Origin: Rhodospirillales bacterium
GTDB taxonomy: Bacteria > Pseudomonadota > Alphaproteobacteria > Rhodospirillales > JAPHRK01
NCBI GenBank assembly: GCA_026196105.1
Contig: JAPHRK010000019.1
Coordinates: forward strand, 1 to 42,347
Direction of reading: 5' to 3'
Length of the DNA: 42,347 nucleotides
The position numbers and the translations under genes were made by a program. Shown one piece after another: positions 1 to 8,226 of the stretch. The notes beneath the pieces were generated by a model. It did no database searches and was not told where the DNA came from. It worked only from the letters and a program-made list of their open reading frames with translations. The stretch's first letter is position 1; every line of letters starts with the position of its first letter.

Positions 1-332
1 CCGCTGAGAAGATTCAGTCCTTGATGTTCACCTTCAATGATCTGATCCGTATTGATGCAGCAGGCATCCAGATGATGTTGCGTCAAGTTGAGAAAGATCG
101 TTTGGGTATGGCACTTAAAGGGGCCAATGATGAGGTTAAAGAGCTGTTCTTCAACAATATGTCTGAACGCGCTGGTAAGATGATGAAAGAGGATATGGAG
201 GCCATGGGCCCTGTTCGTCTTTCAGATGTTGATGAAGCTCAAGCAGAAATCGTGGGTGTAGCTAAACAACTTGCTGACTCAGGAGAGATCGTTATCTCTG
301 AAGGCGGTGATGAAGACGAATTGGTCTTCTAG
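1..332 (+). CDS. fliG: Flagellar motor switch protein FliG, C-terminal part (5' truncated)
   Basis: Only the last ~110 residues are present; the frame is open to the left edge (first full codon at position 3). The sequence matches the FliG C-terminal domain: a segment reading KIQSLMFTFNDL, then the IDAAGIQMMLRQVEKDRLGMALKGA helix pair region, then NNMSERAGKMMKEDMEAMGPVRLSDVDEAQ, ending in an acidic tail. FliG forms the cytoplasmic switch ring of the flagellar basal body with FliM and FliN; its C-terminal charged helix contacts the stator and generates torque. The presence of this gene means the organism is probably flagellated. No other flagellar gene follows on this strand, so fliG seems to be the last gene of its cluster. 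A perfect 12-bp palindrome (TGATCATGATCA, 352-363) lies just after the stop, but there is no clear terminator. The identification is solid; the N-terminal and middle domains are outside the window. Confidence 0.94.
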   Translation, partial: AEKIQSLMFTFNDLIRIDAAGIQMMLRQVEKDRLGMALKGANDEVKELFFNNMSERAGKMMKEDMEAMGPVRLSDVDEAQAEIVGVAKQLADSGEIVISEGGDEDELVF

Positions 333-425
333 AGACACAAGCCTCCCCTATTGATCATGATCATGGTATGAAGGGTTTTAGAGCGTAGGATGCGCTAAAC
401 TTGATTCCCTTTGGAGAGAATACCT

Positions 426-803
426 ATGTTGCTTGCTAAACTAGAAAATAAGCTCGACGCTAATCAAACGATTATGGAAGGCGTCTGGATGTCTAGCTTT
501 GGCTTTTTCGCAGTCATGGCAATGGAAGCCTATACGGTTCGCTATACCGGATGGGAAAATGCAAGCTACCCTAACCTTCTCATATCATTAGGGCTTCTAT
601 TTGTAGCGATCACCATATACAAGCGTAAACCTAACCTTGCGATCATTGGCTATGCGCTTCCCGTCCTTCATCTTGCTTTAAACTTTGATATTCTTCTCGC
701 GATGTTTGATGCCATGATTCTCTATTTTATTGTCAACGGTATTCGCGCTATTAAACTTCATGAAAGCCTTCCAGAAGGGCCAAAAGAAGAAGAAACAGCT
801 TAA
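426..803 (+). CDS. Small integral membrane protein of unknown function
   Basis: This is a 125-residue protein I do not recognise. The ATG at 426 is preferred over an upstream in-frame TTG at 411 because GGAGAG lies seven bases before it. About four hydrophobic segments are visible: roughly residues 20-38, 52-66 (LLISLGLLFVAIT), 70-88 and 90-107 (ILLAMFDAMILYFIVNGI). They are joined by short charged loops (YKRK), with an acidic cytoplasmic-looking tail ending PEGPKEEETA. It sits between fliG and a convergent rhodanese gene whose stop lies seven bases beyond its own. No motif for transport or catalysis is visible, so only an inner-membrane location can be inferred. Confidence 0.8.
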   Translation: MLLAKLENKLDANQTIMEGVWMSSFGFFAVMAMEAYTVRYTGWENASYPNLLISLGLLFVAITIYKRKPNLAIIGYALPVLHLALNFDILLAMFDAMILYFIVNGIRAIKLHESLPEGPKEEETA

Positions 804-845
804 AGCTGTCTCATGAAGTGCTGGAAAGGCCGTCCCTTTTCCAGC
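795..845. other. Two short stem-loops at a convergent gene junction
   Basis: ACAGCT/AGCTGT with a 3-base loop spans 795-809 across the stop of the small membrane-protein gene. GCTGGAAA (820-827) pairs with TTTCCAGC (838-845) inside the 3' end of the rhodanese gene. Neither has a T-tract, so any role in ending or protecting transcripts from the two convergent genes is a weak inference. Confidence 0.3.
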
Positions 846-1230
846 GCACCATACCGCCAACCATGATTCGCACATCTTTAAATCCAGCTTTGACAAATGT
901 TCTGGCAGCCATGCTGGCACGTGTGTCAGTCCGGCAGACAACATAAAGAGTTTCTTCTTTCATGCCCTCAAGCTTATCTCCTAACTCTTTAAGCTTAGCC
1001 TCAATTTGCTGAATTGGGATATTAATTGAACCAGGGACATGGCCTAAATCACCATAAAACTCTCCCTCAGACCTCACATCAATTATAGCTATCTCGTTGT
1101 TTTCTTTAAGGTGTTTCTCGACATCTTCAGGGATAGCATGCTTTGCCCCCGATAACATTTTAGGCAAGTAACGAATGGCTAAAACCACAGCCAAAGTAGC
1201 AATAAGAGCAAAAATAGTTCTGTTGTCCAT
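811..1230 (-). CDS. Membrane-anchored rhodanese-domain protein
   Basis: The protein has 139 residues. An N-terminal hydrophobic helix (residues 6-19, FALIATLAVVLAI) is followed by a single rhodanese domain (about 30-135). The typical elements are visible: the IIDVRSEGEF strand with Asp51, GHVPGSINIP, and an active-site loop CRTDTR with Cys99 as the predicted persulfide-carrying residue, ending in GGMVRWKRDG. Single-domain rhodaneses of this kind transfer sulfane sulfur to cyanide or thiol acceptors in vitro; the cellular substrate is unknown. The anchor places the domain at the membrane, on either face. The ATG at 1230 is chosen over a TTG one codon upstream. It is convergent with the preceding membrane-protein gene and divergent from trmFO. 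Confidence 0.88.
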   Translation of the reverse strand: MDNRTIFALIATLAVVLAIRYLPKMLSGAKHAIPEDVEKHLKENNEIAIIDVRSEGEFYGDLGHVPGSINIPIQQIEAKLKELGDKLEGMKEETLYVVCRTDTRASMAARTFVKAGFKDVRIMVGGMVRWKRDGLSSTS

Positions 1231-1345
1231 CAAAGTAATCCATCGATTTTAAAGGTCGCGTCTGGTTTATATGGTAAAGCCCTAATGAATACCAGAAAAC
1301 TAGTTATTGAATAGCGCTCTTCTGACCTATATGTGTTCGTCCATC

Positions 1346-2710
1346 ATGACAAATTCTGTACATATAATTGGCGGCGGCTTAGCAGGATGTGAAGCGGCTT
1401 GGCAGGTGGTTAAGAGGGGCATCCCTGTAATCCTTCACGAAATGCGCCCGACACAACCAACAGCAGCTCATAAAACGGACCGTCTTGCAGAGTTAGTTTG
1501 TTCAAATTCGCTGCGCTCAGATGATTCAGAATATAATGCAGTAGGTTTGTTGCATGATGAGCTACGTCGTTGTGATTCTTTGATTTTAAAAGCTGCAGAT
1601 GACAATGCTGTTCCCGCTGGGGGGGCTCTTGCCGTTGACCGGGATGGTTTTAGTGATCAAATCAGCAGGACCCTAGAGGAACATCCTCTTATTACGATCG
1701 AACGGAGTGAGGTTGCTAGCCTTCCTCCAGCAGATTGGGACAACGTTATTATTGCGACGGGCCCCCTCACCTCTCCAGCCTTATCAGCAGCTATTAAGGA
1801 ATTAACTGGAGAAGAAGCTCTTTCCTTCTTTGATGCCTTGGCACCTATTATCCATAAAGACAGCATTGATATGTCCAAAGCCTGGTACCAGTCCCGTTAT
1901 GACAAGGGCGAAGGAACCGACTACATAAATTGCGCATTATCGCAGGAACAATACGACGAATTTATCAATGACCTGCTTGAAGCTGAAAAAATGGAGTTTC
2001 ATGAATGGGAAAAAGACACACCGTATTTTGAAGGCTGTCTGCCCATTGAAGTTATGGCAGAACGAGGGCCCAAAACACTCTCATTTGGACCTTTAAAACC
2101 CGTTGGTTTAACCAACCCAAACAATCCCGACCAACGCAATGCCGCCGTTGTTCAACTTCGTCAAGATAACAAATTAGGTACATTGTGGAACATGGTTGGT
2201 TTTCAGACCAAAATGAAGCATGGGGAGCAAGTTCGGGTTCTTAGAAAAATTCCCGGCTTAGAAAATGCTGAATTTGCCCGCCTTGGAGGTATCCATCGGA
2301 ATACTTTCCTTAACAGCCCTAAAATATTAGATACCGAATTACGACTAAAAGCTGATCCACGTATTCGGTTTGCAGGGCAAATAACCGGCTGCGAAGGCTA
2401 CGTTGAAAGCACTGCAGTAGGATGGATTGCTGGGCAATTTGCAGCAGCCCAAAGATTGGGAGAAGAAGCAATTCCCCCCCCTGAAACAACAGCTTTAGGT
2501 GCAATTCTAAATCATATCACAAAGGGCGGAATTGCAGAAACCTTCCAGCCAATGAATGTTAATTTCGGCCTCCTTCCTCCAGTTGATTTACGCAATGCAA
2601 AAGGGAGGAAAGTAAAAGGAAGAGAAAGGAAATTAGCCCAATCTCAGCGAGCAAAAGAGGCCTTAACTGAGTGGCTTAAAAAATTTGAAAAGGACTCTAA
2701 ATTAACCTGA
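1346..2710 (+). CDS. trmFO: Methylenetetrahydrofolate--tRNA-(uracil-5-)-methyltransferase TrmFO
   Basis: TrmFO methylates U54 in the T-loop of tRNA to ribothymidine, using 5,10-methylenetetrahydrofolate as carbon donor and reduced FAD. Visible features are the N-terminal dinucleotide-binding glycine motif ([12 protein letters not shown], residues 7-18), a cysteine-containing [11 protein letters not shown] segment (Cys52, matching the conserved Cys53 of characterised members), the [14 protein letters not shown] motif with the second conserved cysteine, and [12 protein letters not shown] near the C-terminus for flavin binding. The length of 454 residues is usual. The ATG at 1346 is chosen because the family begins a few residues before the glycine motif; upstream in-frame codons at 1307 and 1331 would add 13 or 5 unconserved residues. 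A small unknown gene follows after 34 bases. Confidence 0.96.
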   Translation: MTNSVHIIGGGLAGCEAAWQVVKRGIPVILHEMRPTQPTAAHKTDRLAELVCSNSLRSDDSEYNAVGLLHDELRRCDSLILKAADDNAVPAGGALAVDRDGFSDQISRTLEEHPLITIERSEVASLPPADWDNVIIATGPLTSPALSAAIKELTGEEALSFFDALAPIIHKDSIDMSKAWYQSRYDKGEGTDYINCALSQEQYDEFINDLLEAEKMEFHEWEKDTPYFEGCLPIEVMAERGPKTLSFGPLKPVGLTNPNNPDQRNAAVVQLRQDNKLGTLWNMVGFQTKMKHGEQVRVLRKIPGLENAEFARLGGIHRNTFLNSPKILDTELRLKADPRIRFAGQITGCEGYVESTAVGWIAGQFAAAQRLGEEAIPPPETTALGAILNHITKGGIAETFQPMNVNFGLLPPVDLRNAKGRKVKGRERKLAQSQRAKEALTEWLKKFEKDSKLT

Positions 2711-2744
2711 AATTTACTTGGGGCAGCACATAGTCATTGCCATC

Positions 2745-2957
2745 ATGAATATAGATCCTAGTAACTCAGATATCCTTCATTCCGCATCAAAACTTGCCGA
2801 AACTCACGGCAGGGATGCTTCCTTAATTGCAGAACTCAGAGCAAATGAACTCAAACTTGAAGGAAACTTGGCGGGTTACCGCATGTGGAAACGCATTAGC
2901 TTGGTGGTCGACGAGTTACTGAGCAATGGTGAACCAGATACGACATTGTTTCACTAA
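2745..2957 (+). CDS. Small conserved-looking protein of unknown function
   Basis: The product is a 70-residue soluble protein from the ATG at 2745 (79 residues if a TTG at 2718 is used; neither start has a strong ribosome-binding site). The sequence has the pattern A..LAETHGRDASL.AELRANEL..EG.L.GY.MWKRIS..VDELLS. This resembles short alphaproteobacterial proteins built of two helices in which an HG-A-ALRA-EL core is followed by W.RI...EL; I associate this loosely with DUF6961, without certainty. It lies directly after trmFO on the same strand and may be cotranscribed. No catalytic residues are apparent. Confidence 0.6.
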   Translation: MNIDPSNSDILHSASKLAETHGRDASLIAELRANELKLEGNLAGYRMWKRISLVVDELLSNGEPDTTLFH

Positions 2958-3040
2958 AGCTTTTTAGAAAAAATATTGCTTTTAGCCTTGGATCGTCTTT
3001 AACTATAGATACAACAGAACGTTTGGGAAAAGGGGCGACG

Positions 3041-3592
3041 ATGAAAATGATAAAAATAGCGATTGCTTTGCCAATTTGCGCAGCACTACTCGCGACAGGT
3101 GGCTGTGCCGAGAGAGGACCAGACCCAATAAAGCTTGAAGCAGAGAAAGCTACCCAAGCGGAAGCACAAAAATTTGCTCAACACCAAATGGTCTACAAAA
3201 CGGTTTCAGATCAATTCACAGATATCCCCGTCCCAAACAATGTGTCGATGAATGTAGAACGCACCATTGTTCTTGGGGCAACTGGGGCATGGCTTGGCCG
3301 TTTAGTGCTTTCGTCGCAAGATGAAACAACAAAGCTTTTTGACTTCTATAAAACAGAGATGCCTGGGATGGGCTGGCATGAGATGACGGCTGTTCGGGCG
3401 ATCCATAGTGTAATGAGTTATTCAAGACTCGGGCGTATTGCCACTATTCAAATACACCCAGGTAAGGTTAGCACTTCCGAAGTCGTGATAACAGCGTCCC
3501 CAGAAAGAGCACCTTATACCCCTGGTACGGCTTCAAATATACCGAAAAAACCTTCGTCATTCGCACCACCACCAACGAAGTTTGGCCAGTAA
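3041..3592 (+). CDS. Putative lipoprotein of unknown function
   Basis: This 183-residue protein begins at the ATG at 3041, six bases after AAGGGG. The N-terminus is a clear lipoprotein signal: positively charged KMIK, a hydrophobic stretch, and the lipobox LATGGC with Cys22 as the lipidated residue. The mature part has a helical, Gln/Ala-rich start, then a globular region with VPVPNNVS-like and LFDFYKTEMPGMGWHEM segments. The latter resembles envelope proteins in which short alternating strands and helices handle a small domain of about 100 residues, but I cannot name the family. The tail is Pro-rich (APPPTKFGQ). It is followed by a strong bidirectional terminator. Confidence 0.75.
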   Translation: MKMIKIAIALPICAALLATGGCAERGPDPIKLEAEKATQAEAQKFAQHQMVYKTVSDQFTDIPVPNNVSMNVERTIVLGATGAWLGRLVLSSQDETTKLFDFYKTEMPGMGWHEMTAVRAIHSVMSYSRLGRIATIQIHPGKVSTSEVVITASPERAPYTPGTASNIPKKPSSFAPPPTKFGQ

Positions 3593-3613
3593 TTAAGGTT
3601 GAAATAATTCAAT

Positions 3614-3646
3614 AAAAAAAGGGCAGAAAATTTTCTGCCCTTTTTT
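3614..3646. terminator. Bidirectional intrinsic terminator
   Basis: A perfect 10-bp inverted repeat, GGGCAGAAAA (3621-3630) and TTTTCTGCCC (3631-3640), is flanked by seven A on the left and six T on the right. It sits between convergent genes ending at 3592 (plus) and 3667 (minus), so it can end transcription from both sides. Confidence 0.92.
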
Positions 3647-3666
3647 CAATTCTCATTTTAAAAACT

Positions 3667-5013
3667 TTATCCATCATAAAAGCTTGGATCACAAAACTGT
3701 CGGCGAGTTTTTAGCTTTCTACAGAGTGCCGTTGTTTCGGCTTGGCTTTCTAAAGGACCCGCTTTCAGACGATAGAAAACTCCTTTACGTGGACCAAGGT
3801 TAACTTTACTGACTGAGGGCTGAAGCTTACCTAAGAGGGCACGGTGAGCACGACGTAACTGTGTCCATCCCTTATTCGCAGCCGCTTTAGATTTATAAGA
3901 GCCTATGTGTACACCTGGCTGTGGACCTTTAGGTTTGCTCATCTCTTTAGGTGCTTCTTTAGCCATTTTCATTTTAGGCACATTTGGCTGCAAACCACTT
4001 TCAATAGCGGCTCTTTCCTTAGTATATTCATCAGAACTGATCAGTCCTGATGTTTTTAAAGCTTCTAGACGACGTACTGAATCTGCTGCTGCCATGAGTC
4101 CTTTAGGGGGAACTCCTGGATTTGCTAAAACAGCCGGTTCTGCAGGCATAAGCCCATCAAGAATCATAGATCGTTCAGCAGAATGCTGGGATATTGTAAT
4201 CGCTCGCATTTCTAAAGCCCGACTAATGGCTCGCAAACGAGCAGCAATTTGTTCAGCTGGTGGTAACGGACGTTCTAAACCAGACGCAGCGGGTTTAGAG
4301 GTTAATGGCAACAGAGCACCAATATTACGGGCCCGTCTAACTTTATACTCATCAGGCGTAATTAAACCTTCGTCTAACAGTGTTCTTATTGCCTCAAAAC
4401 GCGAAACAAAATTTGCGTCTCTTCCTGTCAAAGAAGTGACAACGGGTTGCATAGCGGCTCTATTTCCCATGGGTGATGAAACAACAGGATTTGAGGGCAT
4501 AGCCCTAACTGTTGGCATCCTGCTTACCATAGGTGCCCCAGCAGTCGGGCTTAGAGAAGTTGCATTAGGGTCTGACATTTGGTTTGTCACCCCACCACTT
4601 TCCATGAGAGCAAGATTAACGCTGGCTATCTCAGAAACACTTTTAGGGTCAGCTTGGTTAAGCAAAACCATCCGAACTGACTCAGAAGGACGTGAGGCTA
4701 ACAACGCTTCAAAAGCTGCCCGGGCCTGTGTCATACGGCCAGTGTTTTTATAAAGCATCGCCATACCTAATAGGGCGTATGGATCTTTAGGATTACGTTT
4801 CAGGGCAGCATTAAACCGCGCCTCTGCCATTGGGTAGTTCCCTTTGGTGAGTTCTGCAATACCTAAATCTGCTGAAATTGGGTCGCCCCGCATTGGGCTT
4901 GATGCCCAAAAGCCACTATTTAGCAAATCACCTTTTTGGATTGCGCCACAACCGGCCAAGCCAACACTTACAGTAATTATCGCAGCAAAGCGGGATACAT
5001 TTTTTCTAATCAC
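3667..5013 (-). CDS. Outer-membrane-type lipoprotein with TPR, three SHOCT-like repeats and a C-terminal SPOR domain
   Basis: The 448-residue protein starts at GTG 5013, behind AAGGGG. A lipobox VGLAGC gives lipidated Cys22. Residues ~48-108 form about two TPR repeats (LTKGNYPMAEARFNAAL.RNPKDPYALLGMAMLY.NTGRMTQARAAFEALL). A Pro/Met/Ser-rich linker follows. Next come three ~30-residue elements at ~205-237, 259-290 and 314-342 with the pattern R.EA...L...LI..DEY...RA.....L.P, which resemble SHOCT domains (short helical hairpins). Residues 366-445 are a SPOR domain (GVHIGSYKSKAAANKGW...FYRLKAGPL...AETTALCRKLK). SPOR domains bind denuded peptidoglycan glycans at division septa, so a periplasmic cell-wall or division role is likely. 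The TPR part suggests a protein partner. The gene is transcribed alone, facing the lipoprotein gene across a shared terminator. Confidence 0.88.
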   Translation of the reverse strand: MIRKNVSRFAAIITVSVGLAGCGAIQKGDLLNSGFWASSPMRGDPISADLGIAELTKGNYPMAEARFNAALKRNPKDPYALLGMAMLYKNTGRMTQARAAFEALLASRPSESVRMVLLNQADPKSVSEIASVNLALMESGGVTNQMSDPNATSLSPTAGAPMVSRMPTVRAMPSNPVVSSPMGNRAAMQPVVTSLTGRDANFVSRFEAIRTLLDEGLITPDEYKVRRARNIGALLPLTSKPAASGLERPLPPAEQIAARLRAISRALEMRAITISQHSAERSMILDGLMPAEPAVLANPGVPPKGLMAAADSVRRLEALKTSGLISSDEYTKERAAIESGLQPNVPKMKMAKEAPKEMSKPKGPQPGVHIGSYKSKAAANKGWTQLRRAHRALLGKLQPSVSKVNLGPRKGVFYRLKAGPLESQAETTALCRKLKTRRQFCDPSFYDG

Positions 5014-5215
5014 GCTAGCTTTTCCCCTTCATATTACTATGCCAAATATGAAAAATAGTTCCATCTTCATACTGGCTCATCCAAGCAGTTTTTGTATGAT
5101 GCCCCATGAGAAGCAGCAAAACAACCAGTGCTATCTCTCCATTACTATTATAAGTACTTGGATAAACACTAAAATTTAATTAAGTGCGGCAACAAGATGA
5201 TGAAAAGGTATCGGC
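5014..5215. promoter_or_regulatory. Divergent intergenic region, AT-rich
   Basis: About 200 bases separate the SPOR lipoprotein gene (minus) from a small acidic-protein gene (plus). It is AT-rich and must hold both promoters. I cannot pick -35/-10 boxes with confidence, and there is no convincing gene in it. Confidence 0.35.
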
Positions 5216-5644
5216 ATGACCGACGAAACGACTGAAGAAGAAAACCAAGAAGGGCTAATATTCGCCAAGATAACGCGCTATATTGCGGAACAAATCACAC
5301 AAGATGCCGAAGATGATGATGAAGATGATGATGATGGGAATGAAGATCAATCTGTTAGAGAAACAGTTGGTCTTTATCTTGAAATTGCTGAAGCTTTTGA
5401 AATAGCAGGTGGTTTTGAATTTGAAGCCGAGCAAGCCCTTTCTCTGTCGCAAGCTATGGCATTGCTTACAGCGGCAATGAGAGCCCTATCAGAACAAGCA
5501 CACCAACAAAAGCAGCCAAATGCCGCAGCAAAAATGGAATGGGCTGCCATGCAAGCAACTATGATGACCGCAAAACTCCAAGAGTGCTACCTAGCAGCCA
5601 GTTCAGGCTTCATCACTATTAGTGATGAACAATCAAGCCGCTAG
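5216..5644 (+). CDS. Acidic protein of unknown function
   Basis: This is a 142-residue, strongly acidic cytoplasmic protein with no signal or membrane segment. The ATG at 5216 follows AAAGG at a good distance. After an N-terminal helix (IFAKITRYIAEQI) comes a run of Asp/Glu (DAEDDDEDDDDGNED, about residues 31-45). Then a mostly helical, Ala/Glu/Gln-rich region (EIAEAFEIAGGFEFEAEQALSLSQAMALLTAAMRALSEQ) looks like two or three packed helices. I do not recognise a family. Its 3' end overlaps the 3' end of the convergent small gene by 12 bases. Confidence 0.7.
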   Translation: MTDETTEEENQEGLIFAKITRYIAEQITQDAEDDDEDDDDGNEDQSVRETVGLYLEIAEAFEIAGGFEFEAEQALSLSQAMALLTAAMRALSEQAHQQKQPNAAAKMEWAAMQATMMTAKLQECYLAASSGFITISDEQSSR

Positions 5645-5818
5645 CTTAACAGACCATAGACACTCAACGGCTTTAATTGCTTCGCCACGAGTTAGATCAG
5701 GACGAACACGAAGAACAGAGGCAACGGCACGTTCCATTTGACCAATATATTCCATTCCCCCACTATGGGCATCTGAAATAGCTTCTTTAACTACTGAAAA
5801 AAGATCTGCGTTTACCAT
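5633..5818 (-). CDS. Small protein of unknown function
   Basis: This 61-residue protein starts at ATG 5818, six bases after GGAG; an in-frame GTG four codons upstream is part of that Shine-Dalgarno. It reads MVNADLFSVVKEAISDAHSG..., then a helical region with VRPDLTRGEAIKAVECLWSVKLAA. Two amphipathic helices joined by an RPDLT turn are predicted. No family is recognised. The gene ends inside the last codons of the convergent acidic-protein gene (12-base overlap), which is unusual for two such small genes. Confidence 0.6.
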   Translation of the reverse strand: MVNADLFSVVKEAISDAHSGGMEYIGQMERAVASVLRVRPDLTRGEAIKAVECLWSVKLAA

Positions 5819-5941
5819 GACTAACTCCACTTTGATTTAACATTAAAAACAAAATAGAACAAAATAAGAACATTCGCAATATATTTTTAATTCAATAGTG
5901 TCAAAAAACACTGACCTTGTACGTATGGCTTAGGAAAACCT

Positions 5942-7441
5942 ATGAATTTAACTCCTCTCCTTAAATCATTATCAATCCCAACCACCCATCTAGAAGGGAA
6001 CGATATTCCAGTCTTCTCACCGATTGATGGCGAGCAACTAGGGATTGTTTCATCCGATAACAAAGAGGAGACAAATAAGAAAATTGACCAATCTGAAAAA
6101 GCTTTTTTCCAGTGGAGAACAGTTCCTGCCCCTAAGCGAGGTGAGCTCATCCGTTTATTCGGAGAAGAACTTCGGCATTCTAAAGAAGCATTAGGACAGT
6201 TGGTCTCTATCGAAATGGGTAAAAGCCTCCAGGAAGGCCGGGGAGAAGTCCAGGAGATGATTGATATTTGTGAATTTGCCGTTGGCTTGTCACGGCAGCT
6301 CTACGGCCTGACTATAGCTTCAGAACGCCCTGAACACAGAATGTTGGAAACATGGCACCCACTTGGCCCTGTTGGAGTGATCAGTGCCTTTAACTTCCCT
6401 GTAGCTGTCTTTTCATGGAATTTTGCCCTCGCGGTAGTTTGCGGCAATTCTGTGATATGGAAACCTTCAGAAAAAACACCCATTACTGCTATTGCTGTCG
6501 TCGCCCTCTTCCATCGCGCCTTAGAAAAATTGCCCGAAGCACCTAAAGGATTATTGCAATTGGTAATCGGAGACAGGTCGGCTGGCGAACAGTTGGTCAA
6601 AGATCAACGCATTCCACTCGTTAGCGCCACAGGAAGCACCGATATGGGCCGTAAAGTCGCTCCAGTGGTCGCAGAACGGTTTGGACGATGCATTTTAGAG
6701 CTTGGGGGCAATAACGGTATGATTGTTTCTCCTAAAGCCGACCTTCAGTTGGCTATTCGTGCCACAGTGTTTAGCGCTGTCGGCACAGCAGGGCAACGTT
6801 GTACATCCTTGCGTCGGGTTTTCGTTCATAATGATATTTACAACACCTTTATCACAGCACTTAAATCTGCTTATGAAAAAATTGCTGTCGGAAATCCTCT
6901 TGATGAAAACAACCTTCTCGGCCCTTTGATAGACAAAGACGCCTATATCACTATGCAAAAGGCGTTAACCGAAGCAGAAAACAATGGGGCCAGAGTTACA
7001 GGAGGGTCGAGAATTCTTACAGAGACTTACCGTAACGCTTATTACGTCACCCCTGCCCTTGTCGAAATCCAGAACCAAGAGATAATTGTTAAACAAGAAA
7101 CCTTTGCTCCCATCCTTTATATCATGAAGTATCAGGACTTAGACGCGGCTATTGCGCAACATAATGACGTTTCTCAAGGGCTTTCATCCTGTATTTTCAC
7201 CAATGACCTGAGAGAAGCAGAACGATTTTTGTCTGCCGCAGGATCAGACTGCGGTATTGCCAATGTTAATATCGGGCCAAGTGGAGCCGAAATTGGCGGT
7301 GCATTTGGTGGCGAGAAAGAAACTGGAGGAGGTAGGGAGTCCGGATCAGATGCCTGGAAAAGCTACATGCGCCGCGCAACAAACACAATTAACTACTCCA
7401 CCGAACTTCCCCTCGCCCAAGGTATAAAATTCGAGCTATAA
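5942..7441 (+). CDS. Aldehyde dehydrogenase of the ALDH7 type (probable alpha-aminoadipate/piperideine-6-carboxylate semialdehyde dehydrogenase)
   Basis: This NAD(P)-dependent aldehyde dehydrogenase has 499 residues, and its ATG follows an AGGAAAA box. The key elements are present: the oxyanion Asn151 in AFNFPVAVFSWN, KPSEKTP for cofactor binding, the general base Glu253 in LELGGNN, and the catalytic Cys287 in GTAGQRCTSLRR. ELGGNNG and GQRCTSLRR are characteristic of the ALDH7 group, whose best-known reaction is oxidation of alpha-aminoadipate semialdehyde (in equilibrium with piperideine-6-carboxylate) to alpha-aminoadipate in lysine breakdown. No other lysine-catabolic gene is adjacent, so the physiological aldehyde cannot be fixed from context. 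The next gene, pgpA, is 36 bases downstream and could be cotranscribed. Confidence 0.93.
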   Translation: MNLTPLLKSLSIPTTHLEGNDIPVFSPIDGEQLGIVSSDNKEETNKKIDQSEKAFFQWRTVPAPKRGELIRLFGEELRHSKEALGQLVSIEMGKSLQEGRGEVQEMIDICEFAVGLSRQLYGLTIASERPEHRMLETWHPLGPVGVISAFNFPVAVFSWNFALAVVCGNSVIWKPSEKTPITAIAVVALFHRALEKLPEAPKGLLQLVIGDRSAGEQLVKDQRIPLVSATGSTDMGRKVAPVVAERFGRCILELGGNNGMIVSPKADLQLAIRATVFSAVGTAGQRCTSLRRVFVHNDIYNTFITALKSAYEKIAVGNPLDENNLLGPLIDKDAYITMQKALTEAENNGARVTGGSRILTETYRNAYYVTPALVEIQNQEIIVKQETFAPILYIMKYQDLDAAIAQHNDVSQGLSSCIFTNDLREAERFLSAAGSDCGIANVNIGPSGAEIGGAFGGEKETGGGRESGSDAWKSYMRRATNTINYSTELPLAQGIKFEL

Positions 7442-7477
7442 GAATAAACAAGCAACCATCAGGAAGATTGATAGAAA

Positions 7478-7945
7478 ATGTTTTGGACCATACTTGCAAC
7501 CTGGTTTGGCTCTGGCCTTCTGCCTAAAGGCCCCGGGACATGGGGGTCACTAGCCGCTCTGCCCTTTGGCTGGCTTCTAATCGTCTATACAGGCTCTACA
7601 GGCTTACTTGTCGCGACCGTTGCTATTTTCTTCATCGGTTGGCTTGCCTCAAACAAGTACATGGAACAAGCAAGCACCAAACATGACCCAGGAGAAATCG
7701 TTATTGATGAAGTTGCCGGACAATGGCTAAGCCTTTTCCCTGTTTCTTATTTCTTGGGTCAGGCGGATATTATTGGTGTTATCGCTGCTTTTATCCTTTT
7801 CAGAATTTTCGATATCCTTAAGCCCTGGCCCATACGTTTACTGGACAGCAAAGTTGGAGGGGGCTTTGGCGTAATGGTCGATGACATCGGGGCAGGAATA
7901 GTTGCTGCCATTATTTTGTGGTTTGGTTATCTCTACATTCTTTAA
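7478..7945 (+). CDS. pgpA: Phosphatidylglycerophosphatase A
   Basis: A 155-residue integral membrane phosphatase that converts phosphatidylglycerol phosphate to phosphatidylglycerol. The family signatures are visible: LLPKGPGTWGSLAALP at the N-terminus, the conserved HDPGEIVIDEVAGQWL segment with the acidic residues required for Mg-dependent catalysis, FRIFDILKPWPI, and VDDIGAGI near the end. Hydrophobic segments cover about residues 25-55, 85-110 and 135-155. AGGAAG lies upstream of the ATG. In many alphaproteobacteria pgpA stands near ispDF or cinA; here it follows an aldehyde dehydrogenase gene. Confidence 0.94.
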   Translation: MFWTILATWFGSGLLPKGPGTWGSLAALPFGWLLIVYTGSTGLLVATVAIFFIGWLASNKYMEQASTKHDPGEIVIDEVAGQWLSLFPVSYFLGQADIIGVIAAFILFRIFDILKPWPIRLLDSKVGGGFGVMVDDIGAGIVAAIILWFGYLYIL

Positions 7946-8208
7946 ATATTGGCCAGTAACACTCAATGTCCTTGCCTGCTTATGATCGAAAAACCGTCAA
8001 TCTATACAAACCAAAAGCGCCATCATAAATACCCTAAACTTAGGCATTCAGGTTTCTGTTTCCATGGTATGTTTTAAGTCTTAAAACTACACAGACTAGA
8101 CTAAAAATCAAAATACTAGCGTTAAAATTTAAAAAGATACAAAAAGCTAAAACTCCTGTGAATCTTTCAAAAAATTGACTTTGGTTATTGTCACAAAATA
8201 ACAATTAT

Positions 8209-8226
8209 GTGACAGTTTTGTGTCAC
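8209..8226 (-). promoter_or_regulatory. Candidate Pho box (PhoB-type operator) upstream of the PiT gene
   Basis: Read on the minus strand the 18-mer is GTGACAC-AAAA-CTGTCAC: two 7-base units spaced by an A-tract with an 11-base period, as in the CTGTCAT-N4-CTGTCAT consensus bound by PhoB-type response regulators. The second unit matches 6 of 7 bases, the first only 4 of 7. It is also a hyphenated palindrome, so another dimeric regulator is possible. It lies 254 bases before the permease start. Confidence 0.45.

Noticed and set aside
352-363. Palindrome TGATCATGATCA as an operator after fliG
   Set aside because: It is built of GATC/CATG-type tetramers and lies at the end of a gene with no supporting second copy; it could be chance.
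3905-4753. Long plus-strand open frame (282 codons) across the SPOR lipoprotein gene
   Set aside because: It is antisense to a protein with clear lipobox, TPR and SPOR domains; its own translation has no recognisable domain and no ribosome site.
5014-5215. Extension of a plus-strand frame (4844-5179) as a gene
   Set aside because: Most of it is antisense to the lipoprotein gene; the remainder is AT-rich intergenic DNA without a ribosome site.
8071-8087. GTTTTAAGTCTTAAAAC as the pgpA terminator
   Set aside because: It is 126 bases after the pgpA stop, AT-only in most of its stem and without a T-tract; noted within the intergenic entry only.
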